DNA of 52,059 bases from positions 1 to 52,059 of the forward strand of contig JBBSET010000025.1 in assembly GCA_038239485.1 (NCBI GenBank), given 5' to 3'. The translations under genes were made by a program, and so were the position numbers. The DNA is from DASQEH01 sp038239485. Its GTDB lineage: Bacteria; Actinomycetota; Actinomycetes; Propionibacteriales; Nocardioidaceae. This document shows, piece after piece, positions 24,857 to 32,252 of this stretch. Each line of letters starts with the position of its first letter. Position 1 is the first letter of the stretch. The notes beneath the pieces are model-generated. The model was not told the origin of the DNA. It saw nothing but the letters and a program-made list of their open reading frames with translations, and made no database searches.

Positions 24857-26023
24857 ATGTACGGTCTGTCGGCAGACGACACCGACCTGCAGGCCCGAGC
24901 CCGCGCGTTCGCTGACGAGCTGATCCCCTATGAGGTGGAGGCCGAGCTCAACGAGGGCCGGCTGCCCGAGGGGATCGCGAAAGCGCACCACGACCGGGCG
25001 ATCACGCTCGGCCTGTACGCCACGAACATGCCCGTCGAGGTCGGGGGGCACGGTTGCACGGTGCTCCAACAGGTGCTCGTGCAAGAACAGGCGGGCCGCG
25101 TCACCAACGCACTGGGCTGGTGCATGCACACTCCACCCGCATGGTGGCCGGAGGTCGCCAACGAGCTCCAACGGCAGCGCTGGCTGCTGCCGACGGTGCG
25201 TGGTGAGATGCAGGAGTGCTACGCCATCACCGAAGAGTTCGCGGGCTCGGATGTCGCGGCCTTGACGACCACTGCCCGTCGCGACGGTGACGGCTACGTG
25301 ATCGACGGCGAGAAGTGGCACGTCACGTCCTACAACGACGCGTCGTACGTCTTCGTGCAGGCCGTGCTGAGCGACGGCCCGCAGGCCGGTGAACACGCCC
25401 TGTTCGTCGTCGACCTGCCGAGCCCCGGGGTCCGCGTCGTCCGCTCGCCGGCCTACTCCCACACGTTCGACCACCAGCACCCCATCGTCGCGTTCGAGGA
25501 GGTGCGGGTGCCCACTGCCCATCTGGTGGGAGACGAGGGGGCGGCGATGGGATTCTCGTACGAGTGGTTCCGGTTCGAGCGGCTGATGATCGCGGCGCGG
25601 TGCCTCGGGGCGGCCGAGCGGCTGATCGAGGAGGCTGGCGCGTTCGCACGGAGCCGGATGGTCCAGGGATCGCCGCTGGCGGACCGTCAGCTGGTTCAGG
25701 CGATGCTCGCCGACTCGGCCACCAGCCTGTTCGCCGCCCGGTCGATGGTGTACGAGACGGCGCGCTCGGCGGACGCGGAAGTCGACCACAAGGTGCTGCA
25801 CGGGCGCTGCTCGATGGTGAAGCTCTTCACCTCGGAGATGGCCAACCAGGTCGCCGACCGAGCCGTGCAGATCTTCGGCGGCCGCGGATACATGCGCGAG
25901 AATGTGGCCGAGCGCTTCTTCCGCGAGCTGCGCGTGGAGCGGATCTGGGAGGGCTCGAGCGAGATCCAGCGCCTCATCATCGCCGACCAGCTTGCGAAAC
26001 GCGGTCTGTCGGCGCTCGTCTGA
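24857..26023 (+). CDS. acyl-CoA dehydrogenase
   Basis: A 388-residue flavoprotein starting at ATG 24857, 5 nt after GAGG. FAD and substrate motifs are present: CYAITEEFAGSDVAAL, WHVTSYNDASYVFV, and near the C-terminus FGGRGYMRENVAERFFRELR followed by RIWEGSSEIQ, whose Glu is the usual catalytic base of this family. It would form a 2,3-enoyl-CoA. By context (NDP-forming acyl-CoA synthetase, amine oxidase, betaine-type oxygenase) the substrate may be a CoA ester bearing or having lost an amino group, similar in logic to gamma-butyrobetainyl-CoA dehydrogenase. The partner electron-transfer flavoprotein is not encoded nearby. Confidence 0.9.
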   Translation: MYGLSADDTDLQARARAFADELIPYEVEAELNEGRLPEGIAKAHHDRAITLGLYATNMPVEVGGHGCTVLQQVLVQEQAGRVTNALGWCMHTPPAWWPEVANELQRQRWLLPTVRGEMQECYAITEEFAGSDVAALTTTARRDGDGYVIDGEKWHVTSYNDASYVFVQAVLSDGPQAGEHALFVVDLPSPGVRVVRSPAYSHTFDHQHPIVAFEEVRVPTAHLVGDEGAAMGFSYEWFRFERLMIAARCLGAAERLIEEAGAFARSRMVQGSPLADRQLVQAMLADSATSLFAARSMVYETARSADAEVDHKVLHGRCSMVKLFTSEMANQVADRAVQIFGGRGYMRENVAERFFRELRVERIWEGSSEIQRLIIADQLAKRGLSALV

Positions 26024-26035
26024 GCGACGTCGCCT

Positions 26036-26887
26036 TCACGAGCGACGACCAGTTCGTGAACGCGCCACCTGAAGCAGGCTCGATAACCGGCCGGACCGTC
26101 GCAGCCAGGGTCGCAGACCGGGCCTCGTCGCGACGACGACCGTCGCCGAGAGCTCGTCCGACGTGGTGACCCGCGAGACCAGCCCCGCGCCGGCCACGGC
26201 GCGCGCCGCGGTTGCCGACTGGTTCCGGCTCGTCTCGAAGAGCAGTGCGCCGCCAGCCGACAGCCAGCCGGGAGCCGCGGTGATCACTCTGCGCAGGACG
26301 TCCAACCCGTCCGGACCGCCGTCCAGCGCCACCATCGGCTCGTATACCCGCGCCTCGGGCGGCATCAGCTTGACGGCTCCCGTCGGGACGTACGGAGCGT
26401 TGGCCACGAGGATGTCGACGTGGCCCCGAAGGTTGCCGGGCAGCGGGTCGTACAGATCGCCGACGAAGGCCTGTCCACCGGCCGCGGCGAGGTTCCGGCG
26501 CGCGCAGTCGACGGCGGCCGGCTCGACGTCCACCGCATAGACCTCGGCCTGTGAGATAGCAGCGGCCAGGGCTGCGGCGACGGCACCGGACCCGCAGCAC
26601 AGGTCGACGATCACAGCCCCCGGGGATGCGAGCGCCGCAGCCTCCCGGACCAGGTGCTCCGTGCGGCGCCGCGGCACGAAGACACCAGGGTCGACGGCGA
26701 TCCGAAGGCCGTAGAACGCCGCCCAACCGAGCACGTGCTCGAGTGGCAGACCCGCCACCCGCTGGTCGAGCATCGTCTCCAGATCAGCGGCGCTGTCCGC
26801 CTCGGACAGCAGCAGACCAGCCTCGTCCTCGGCGAAGACGCAGCCGGCCGCTCGCAGCCGGGCGACGACGACGCTCTCGGGGAGCAT
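26036..26887 (-). CDS. PrmC/HemK-like protein glutamine N5-methyltransferase
   Basis: A 283-residue SAM-dependent methyltransferase starting at ATG 26887; the longer frame runs back into the MarR gene and is false. Motif I reads VIVDLCCGSGAVAAALA, motif II YAVDVEPAA, and the substrate motif is NAPYVP, an Ala variant of the NPPY of PrmC. Actinobacteria have this paralogue besides true PrmC; whether it methylates release factors or another protein is unknown. The start overlaps the MarR stop by 1 nt, so it is co-transcribed with MarR and SRPBCC. The last 25 residues are Arg-rich and exceed the usual family length. Confidence 0.82.
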   Translation of the reverse strand: MLPESVVVARLRAAGCVFAEDEAGLLLSEADSAADLETMLDQRVAGLPLEHVLGWAAFYGLRIAVDPGVFVPRRRTEHLVREAAALASPGAVIVDLCCGSGAVAAALAAAISQAEVYAVDVEPAAVDCARRNLAAAGGQAFVGDLYDPLPGNLRGHVDILVANAPYVPTGAVKLMPPEARVYEPMVALDGGPDGLDVLRRVITAAPGWLSAGGALLFETSRNQSATAARAVAGAGLVSRVTTSDELSATVVVATRPGLRPWLRRSGRLSSLLQVARSRTGRRS

Positions 26888-27366
26888 CAGGGGACCACCT
26901 CGGCGGCGTCGCCCTCGCCGCGCTCGCGGTCGCCGGCTCCTCGCAGGCTCAGCATCCGAAGAGCTCGGGTCAGGTCCGGACCGGCGGCGCCGAAGAACTC
27001 GTCGTCGGCCCGCTCGACGACGGTGATGGCCGCCTCTGCCAACGCCGCGCCGCGGGCCGTCACGGCCAGCGTCCTCGCACGCGTGTCCTGCATGTCGGTC
27101 GGCCTCGTGACCAGGCCCTTCGCCTCCAGCTTCCGCAGCACCTGCGAGGTCATCTTGACGTCGGTCGCCGCCTGGGCGGCGACAGTCAGCTGGTTGGGTG
27201 TCTGGCCCTGCTCGTTCAGCCACCAGGTGCACGCCAGCAGGACGAACTGAACGTGGGTCAGCCCGAGAGGTGCCAGGGCGGTGGCTACGGCCCGCTGCCA
27301 GCGCAACGTGACCTGCCAGAGCAGGAACCCGGGGCTGTCGGCCGGGCCCTCGGCGAAGCGGGTCAC
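26887..27366 (-). CDS. MarR family transcriptional regulator
   Basis: A 159-residue winged-helix protein starting at GTG 27366. Helices follow the MarR order: VATALAPLGLTHVQFVLLA, NQLTVAAQAATDVKMTSQVLRKLEAKGLVTR as the DNA-binding part, and the wing DTRARTLAVTARG. The gene overlaps the SRPBCC stop by 4 nt and the methyltransferase start by 1 nt. Two palindromes in the divergent promoter of this operon and the DrrAB-type exporter are likely its binding sites. Small phenolic or drug-like ligands usually release MarR proteins from DNA. Confidence 0.9.
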   Translation of the reverse strand: MTRFAEGPADSPGFLLWQVTLRWQRAVATALAPLGLTHVQFVLLACTWWLNEQGQTPNQLTVAAQAATDVKMTSQVLRKLEAKGLVTRPTDMQDTRARTLAVTARGAALAEAAITVVERADDEFFGAAGPDLTRALRMLSLRGAGDRERGEGDAAEVVP

Positions 27367-27815
27367 GGGGTGGGTAGCTCCGCGTGGGTGGTGAGTCTGC
27401 GGGCGGACTCGATAAGGGCGTCCATCGCGCTGGGAAAGTCCTCGCTGATCTGCGGTCCGAGCTCGGGACCGACCTGCTCGACTCCTGCACCGTCGATCTC
27501 GAGGGCGTGAGTGATCCGCGTACCCCCCTGGTCGAGCGCGGTGAGGGTGTGGCGGAAGAACAGCGTCAGGTCGCCGAACTCGGTCCGGTCCGCATAGACC
27601 TCGTTCTCTACCAGCTCCACGATCGTCGACCTGAATGTCTCCTGTCCCTGTGGCGTGACGGACAGCTCGGTACCTACCGCGAACGGGCCGTGCAGCTCGA
27701 AGACGTCGCCGCTCGCCTCTCCCTCAGCCTGCGCCCCGCTGTGCAGGTCTCGAATGGCAGCCCAGATCCCGCTCGGCGGTACCGCGGTCTCCCTGGTGTG
27801 GTGGGTGCTCCACAT
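27363..27815 (-). CDS. SRPBCC family protein (START/polyketide-cyclase fold)
   Basis: A 150-residue protein starting at ATG 27815, 8 nt after AAGGAG. The pattern SGIWAAIRDLHSGAQ at the N-terminus, the central GPFAVGTELSVTPQG, and the final helix DFPSAMDALIESARRL fit the helix-grip lipid or ligand-binding fold. It is the first gene of the SRPBCC-MarR-methyltransferase operon, divergent from the exporter genes. It may bind the hydrophobic compound that the exporter removes; this is inferred from position only. Confidence 0.82.
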   Translation of the reverse strand: MWSTHHTRETAVPPSGIWAAIRDLHSGAQAEGEASGDVFELHGPFAVGTELSVTPQGQETFRSTIVELVENEVYADRTEFGDLTLFFRHTLTALDQGGTRITHALEIDGAGVEQVGPELGPQISEDFPSAMDALIESARRLTTHAELPTP

Positions 27816-27843
27816 GATGGGTCTCCTTCGTGCTCTCGATCCA

Positions 27844-27882
27844 AGATGATCTGCGTGCAGACTATCGCTGCACAGATTATCT
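27844..27882. promoter_or_regulatory. paired 9-bp palindromes, probable MarR operators
   Basis: AGATGATCT (27844-27852) and AGATTATCT (27874-27882) are each palindromic around one base and lie exactly 30 bp apart, three helical turns, in an AT-richer 112-bp divergent promoter region. A larger inverted repeat joins them (TGCAG at 27856-27860 facing CTGCA at 27868-27872). This fits two dimers on one DNA face. Confidence 0.6.
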
Positions 27883-27927
27883 GTAAACCTCTCAGTCCCG
27901 TCGGCCCCCACGCCTACGCTGCTGGGT

Positions 27928-28938
27928 ATGACGCCCGAACCAGCCGTGGAGGCCATCGACCTGGTCAAGCACTTCGACAAGACCGTCGCGGTCGACGGCG
28001 TGAGCTTCTCCATCCCGCAGGGCTCAGTGTTCGGTCTGCTCGGCCCCAACGGTGCCGGCAAGACGACGACGGTGCGGATGCTGACCACACTGAGCGTCCC
28101 CACCAGCGGCACGGGCAGGGTCGCCGGTCACGACATCAGGACCGATCCCGAGGGAGTGCGACGCAGCATGGGGCTGACGGGGCAGGTGGCGACGGTCGAC
28201 GAGCTCCTCACCGGACGCGAGAACATCCGACTGATCGGGAGGCTGTACGGCCTTCCGCTGCGCTACGTGCGAGAGATCACCGACGACCTGCTGGGCCGAT
28301 TCTCTCTTCTCGATGCGGGCGACAGGATCGCCAAGACGTACTCCGGTGGCATGCGCCGCCGCCTCGACCTGGCCGTCAGCCTCGTGGCGGCGCCGCCGGT
28401 GCTCTTCCTGGACGAGCCGACGACTGGGCTCGACCCTCGCAGCCGGGCGGAGTTCTGGGACGTGCTGCGCGGTCTGGTCCGCGACGGTACGACACTGCTC
28501 CTCACGACTCAGTACCTCGAGGAGGCCGACCAGCTGGCGGACCAGATCATCGTCATCGACCACGGGCGGGTGATCGCCGCCGGCACACCGACCGAGCTCA
28601 AGGACAGCGCCGGTCAGGCCAGCGTCGTGCTCACCCTGTCCAGTGCCGACGACCTCCAGCGGGCGGCCGAGCTGATGCGAACGTGCTCGCCGTCGGTTCA
28701 CGTCGATGTGACGGCCAGACGACTGGTCGCTCAAGCAGAAGGACTCGCCGACATGTCACGGATCGGCCACGCGTTCGCGGAGAGCGGTATCGCCGTCGAC
28801 GACCTCGGCCTCAAACGTCCGAGTCTGGACGACGTGTTCCTCCAGCTGACCGGACATCGAGCTGAGATGCTCGACGATGACGACCCCACCGAGGGGTCCG
28901 GCCAGGCCGGCTCGGCCCGGCAGGAGACCCTGCGATGA
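27928..28938 (+). CDS. ABC exporter ATP-binding protein, DrrA-like
   Basis: A 336-residue ATPase of the daunorubicin-resistance type. Walker A GPNGAGKTTTVRML, signature YSGGMRRRLDLAVSL, Walker B LFLDEPTTGLDP, and a C-terminal DrrA-specific domain (about residues 240-320, ending KRPSLDDVFLQLTG). With the DrrB-like permease it should export a drug or lipid. No ribosome site is seen, but TACGCT (27915-27920) ends 7 nt before the ATG, so the mRNA may be leaderless. It is divergent from the MarR operon and probably controlled by it. Confidence 0.92.
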   Translation: MTPEPAVEAIDLVKHFDKTVAVDGVSFSIPQGSVFGLLGPNGAGKTTTVRMLTTLSVPTSGTGRVAGHDIRTDPEGVRRSMGLTGQVATVDELLTGRENIRLIGRLYGLPLRYVREITDDLLGRFSLLDAGDRIAKTYSGGMRRRLDLAVSLVAAPPVLFLDEPTTGLDPRSRAEFWDVLRGLVRDGTTLLLTTQYLEEADQLADQIIVIDHGRVIAAGTPTELKDSAGQASVVLTLSSADDLQRAAELMRTCSPSVHVDVTARRLVAQAEGLADMSRIGHAFAESGIAVDDLGLKRPSLDDVFLQLTGHRAEMLDDDDPTEGSGQAGSARQETLR

Positions 28939-29765
28939 GCGCCACGACCCAGGCCCGGCCCTTCACCCTCGAACGCCGCAGCGTGCTCCAGCAGTCGCTG
29001 ACGATCGTCTGGCGCAACCTCATCCACATCCGACGGATGCCGGAGATGCTGCTCGACGTCACCATCCAGCCGGTGATGTTCGTGCTGTTGTTCGCCTATG
29101 TCTTCGGCGGCTCGATAGCGGTGGCGGGCACGTCGTACCGCGAGTTCCTGCTGCCGGGGGTCATGGCGCAGACGATGATCTTCTCCTCGGCGGTCGTCGC
29201 GATCGGGCTCAACAACGACCTTTCCAAGGGGGTCGTGGACCGGTTCAAGTCGCTGCCGATCTCTCGTTCTTCGGTCCTGATCGGCAGGAGCATCTCGAGT
29301 CTGATCCACTCCAGTATCGGCATCGTCGTGATGGCGCTGACAGGTCTGCTGATCGGGTGGCGGATCAGGGACGGCCTGGTGGATGCCGTCCTCGCGTTCG
29401 TGCTGCTCTTGGTGTTCGGCTTCTCGATGATCTGGCTCGGGATCTGGGTGGGCTCGCTGCTGCGGTCGGTCGAGGCCGTCCAGGGCTTCATGTTCACGGT
29501 GATGTTCCCACTCACGTTCGTGGCCAACACGTTCGCCCCGACCGAGAGCATGCCGGGCTGGTTGCGGGTGGTCGCGGAATGGAACCCGGTCTCGTCGCTC
29601 ACCGCCGGATGCCGTCAGCTCTGGGGCAACGGCGCCGGTCCAGCGGCGGGTGCGCAGCTACCGCTCCAGCATCCCGTCGTCGCCTCGTTGATCTGGTCGT
29701 TGGTATTGACGGCCGTCGTAGCGCCGTTGGCCGTCTCCGCGTTCCGCCGCCGTTCCCAGGACTGA
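28935..29765 (+). CDS. ABC exporter permease, DrrB-like
   Basis: A 276-residue ABC-2 type permease with six membrane helices. Family motifs include IVWRNLIHIRRMPEMLLDVTIQP at the N-terminus, DRFKSLPISRSSVLIGR and FVANTFAPTESMPGWLRVV. The start overlaps the DrrA-like stop by 4 nt (ATGA). It forms the membrane part of the exporter. The export substrate is unknown; MarR and SRPBCC neighbours point to a hydrophobic small molecule. Confidence 0.92.
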   Translation: MSATTQARPFTLERRSVLQQSLTIVWRNLIHIRRMPEMLLDVTIQPVMFVLLFAYVFGGSIAVAGTSYREFLLPGVMAQTMIFSSAVVAIGLNNDLSKGVVDRFKSLPISRSSVLIGRSISSLIHSSIGIVVMALTGLLIGWRIRDGLVDAVLAFVLLLVFGFSMIWLGIWVGSLLRSVEAVQGFMFTVMFPLTFVANTFAPTESMPGWLRVVAEWNPVSSLTAGCRQLWGNGAGPAAGAQLPLQHPVVASLIWSLVLTAVVAPLAVSAFRRRSQD

Positions 29766-29810
29766 GGCCCGCAAGAGTTCACGCGCAGACGACCTAGCCC
29801 CGGTCCGGAC

Positions 29811-30023
29811 CTAGACGGTCAGCGCCTTCTTCGCCATGTCGGCGTGAACGGGACACCAGTCGAGAGTGGCGGCGGGGAGCCCGGGGTAGCGGCGTTGGGT
29901 CGAGTGCAGGCAGCCGGGCTCGGCGCACATCGGCCCGACGGTGGCCATCGCGTCCTTGTCCCAGGCCTCGTTGAGCTCGGCGCGGCCTCTCGGCCAGCGG
30001 CTGCTGTCGTGAGGGGCGGTCAC
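29811..30023 (-). CDS. small cysteine/histidine protein, hypothetical
   Basis: A short ORF whose conserved-looking part begins near MATVGPMCAEPGC. The pattern CAEPGC ... WCPVH looks like a small zinc-binding knuckle. I give GTG 30023 (70 residues) as start; ATG 29948 (45 residues, with AGGA upstream) or TTG/ATG farther up are equally possible. No family is recognised. It is convergent with the DrrB-like gene and divergent from GtrA. Confidence 0.45.
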   Translation of the reverse strand: MTAPHDSSRWPRGRAELNEAWDKDAMATVGPMCAEPGCLHSTQRRYPGLPAATLDWCPVHADMAKKALTV

Positions 30024-30149
30024 GTCCGTAGGGTGCTGTCGTGGTCCATTCCGGACCTCTTTTCGCTGATGTCCCAATGACGGCCAGGCTGGTGGCTGCT
30101 TCAACAGTAGGTCTTGACAGCACTCAATGTAGTCATTCAAACACTCTTT

Positions 30150-30177
30150 GTTACGAGATTCGTTACTGGTCGGTTAC
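30150..30177. repeat. three GTTAC direct repeats upstream of gtrA-like gene
   Basis: GTTAC occurs at 30150-30154, 30162-30166 and 30173-30177, spaced 12 and 11 bp, in an AT-richer 240-bp gap. A consensus -35 TTGACA (30114-30119) lies upstream with no good -10 at the right distance. Regulator half-sites are possible. Nothing else is seen in the gap. Confidence 0.35.
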
Positions 30178-30266
30178 GACTGCGAGTCGCGTGAGGGAGG
30201 AGTGAGCAACTGGTCGGGGAGCGTTGGAAGGCAGCCTGCGGAGCCCTCGACCGTATGATCTACCCC

Positions 30267-30785
30267 ATGCCCGGACCCCCGTCAGCGTCCACGGCGACCA
30301 GTCCCCCGGAGAGCCGCCGCGAGCTCGCGAGGCGAGTGATGCGGTACGCCGCAGGCTCCGTGGTGGCGACGGTCTGCAGCGAGGTGACCTTCCTCCTGCT
30401 CTACGGCCCGGCCCACGCGACGCCGGTGGTGTCGTCGGTGTTCGCGTGGCTGGCCGGCGCGATCCCCAACTACTGGCTCAACAGGGCCTGGACCTGGCGG
30501 CGGCGGGGTCGGCCGAGCTTCAGGCGTGAGCTGCTTCCGTATATCGCGATAGTGCTCGGGACACTCCTTCTCGCCACCCTGGCCACGACCGCCGCCGACA
30601 AGATACTCACGGGTGACCAGACATCGTCCGGCGTCCGGGTGGCTCTGGTTGGCGGCACCTTCCTCGGGGTGTATGCAGCGGTCTTCCTGGTGCGCTTCTT
30701 CCTGTTCGACCGGCTGTTCCGGTCCGGCTCCGATGCGGCACCCCCGTCGGGCTCAGGTCCGGTGTCAGCCAGCGGGCCGATCTGA
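30267..30785 (+). CDS. GtrA-like flippase
   Basis: A 172-residue protein with four hydrophobic helices in the GtrA pattern: RYAAGSVVATVCSEVTFLLL, FAWLAGAIPNYWLNRAWTW (the NxWLNRxWTW motif is diagnostic), then two more helices ending VFLVRFFLFDRLF. GtrA proteins are thought to flip polyprenyl-phosphate sugars outward for extracellular glycosyl transfer. TATGAT (30254-30259) ends 7 nt before ATG 30267, supporting this start over ATG 30255 and a leaderless transcript. The 3' end overlaps the convergent GT-C gene by 21 nt. Confidence 0.88.
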   Translation: MPGPPSASTATSPPESRRELARRVMRYAAGSVVATVCSEVTFLLLYGPAHATPVVSSVFAWLAGAIPNYWLNRAWTWRRRGRPSFRRELLPYIAIVLGTLLLATLATTAADKILTGDQTSSGVRVALVGGTFLGVYAAVFLVRFFLFDRLFRSGSDAAPPSGSGPVSASGPI

Positions 30786-32249
30786 GCGAACCGACGGGTC
30801 CGGCTGCTCGCCGCGCAGCGCGGTGTAGGCGAGGGCCGCCCCGGCCGGCAGGAGCACCAAGGCCGGCAGCTGGTAGCGCCAGACGAACTCCGCGGTCAGG
30901 TCGGGGACCAGCAGCAGCCCCGCGCCGGTGATGGCGAGGAGCATGCAGCGTGTGCGCAGCCCGGACCGCCGGGCCTTGCCGAAGCCGGCTCCTCCGACCA
31001 GCCCGAGGAGCAGGCAGACGAACAGGCCCGGCCCGGGCAGATACCCGACCCACTGGTACCCCGCCAGGAGGTACGCGAACGGCTGGTGGGATGCAAGCTG
31101 CTCGCCGCCGTGCGCCCGGTAGGCCGGGCCGCTCCATCCCGTCGGCTCAGGGTTGAGGTAGGTGCTGAAGCGCCACTTGTGCGCGGTGTCGTACTGGAAG
31201 CGGTCTCCGCGCCAGTAGTCGAAGTTGAGGAAGAAGTCGCGGACCACGTCATGCACGTAGCTGAGCGGTTGGTCGCGGATGGCCGCGATCGCGAACTCAC
31301 GCATCGCGACGTTGTCGTTGGTACCGGGCGGCGGCCGAAGCGCCGGGATCGTGCGTGGGTCCCGCCAGGCATAGAAGCTGGGATCCTTGCGTTCGTCGGG
31401 GCGTACGAGCGGGCAGAGCACCCGTTGATACTTCGGCACCGTGATGTTGCGACAGACCACGAATGTCGTGGACCGGGTGTAGAGGGACTTGCCGGTGAAC
31501 TGGGTCAGGGCATAGACACCGTGGTCGTGGTGGTACCACACGGCGTAGGCGGCGAGGGGGGCCGCGAAGCCGACGCTGAGCAGAGCGGCGGTCGCCACCT
31601 TGGTACGCCAGCTCGCGCCCACGACCAGGCAGAACACCACCCCGACCAGGACGAGCGGCTCGCCCACCAGCCGGATGGTGACGCACACCCCGAGCAGCAG
31701 ACCGGCGGTCAGGGCAACTGGCAGGCTCGGTCGCCGATGCCAGCACAGAACCGCCACGGAGACCGTGAGCATCAGGCTGAAGAAGACGTCACTGAGGATC
31801 GTGTGCTCCAAGACGAGCTGCAGCGTGTCGAACAGCACGGGCAGCACGGCGAGCGTGGCCGGCCACCGTCGAACGCCCCAGTGCCGCAGCATGGCGTAGA
31901 CCACGATGGCCGTCGCCAACCCCATCAGGTGCTGGACGATCGCCGCCAGCGCCACGCTGCGGGTGATCCACGACAGCGGCAGCAGCACGAGCAGGGGGTA
32001 GCCCGCTGGATGCTCCGGGCCGGCGACCAGGCTGTCGATGAAGTTCAGGTAGAGGGGGCCGTCGCTGTGGATGAATGCCGGGGTGAAGGCCAGCTCGACC
32101 ACGACCCGGATCACGACACCGACGGCCAGCGCGATCAGGAAGGGACGGTGCTCGGCGACCCAGCCGCTCCTCAGCCCCAGCCGCTCGCCGTGCCACGACA
32201 CCGGCCCGCGGCCGTCGTCGTCCAGCGCTGTTCGGTCAGCCGTGGCCAC
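30765..32249 (-). CDS. GT-C family membrane glycosyltransferase (GT39-like), paralogue A
   Basis: A 494-residue multi-pass membrane protein starting at GTG 32249, 4 nt after the stop of the GT-C/GT2 fusion gene. A first helix (residues about 37-54) is followed by FIHSDGPLYLNF, with Asp in the first outer loop as expected for polyprenyl-phosphate-sugar dependent GT-C enzymes. Then HPAGYPLLVLLPLSW, QHLMGLATA and RHWGVRRW repeat in two paralogues in this window. Several further helices and a large outer loop (about residues 255-375) follow. It should transfer a sugar from a lipid carrier outside the membrane. Donor and acceptor are unknown. Confidence 0.8.
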   Translation of the reverse strand: MATADRTALDDDGRGPVSWHGERLGLRSGWVAEHRPFLIALAVGVVIRVVVELAFTPAFIHSDGPLYLNFIDSLVAGPEHPAGYPLLVLLPLSWITRSVALAAIVQHLMGLATAIVVYAMLRHWGVRRWPATLAVLPVLFDTLQLVLEHTILSDVFFSLMLTVSVAVLCWHRRPSLPVALTAGLLLGVCVTIRLVGEPLVLVGVVFCLVVGASWRTKVATAALLSVGFAAPLAAYAVWYHHDHGVYALTQFTGKSLYTRSTTFVVCRNITVPKYQRVLCPLVRPDERKDPSFYAWRDPRTIPALRPPPGTNDNVAMREFAIAAIRDQPLSYVHDVVRDFFLNFDYWRGDRFQYDTAHKWRFSTYLNPEPTGWSGPAYRAHGGEQLASHQPFAYLLAGYQWVGYLPGPGLFVCLLLGLVGGAGFGKARRSGLRTRCMLLAITGAGLLLVPDLTAEFVWRYQLPALVLLPAGAALAYTALRGEQPDPSVRSDRPAG

Positions 32250-32252
32250 GGG

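Noticed and set aside
24839..25801. Antisense ORF of 320 residues under the acyl-CoA dehydrogenase gene
   Set aside because: Shadow frame without domain features; the sense frame has all family motifs.
26888..27490. N-terminal extension of the methyltransferase
   Set aside because: The extension is out-of-frame reading of the MarR gene; ATG 26887 gives the expected start and a 1-nt overlap.
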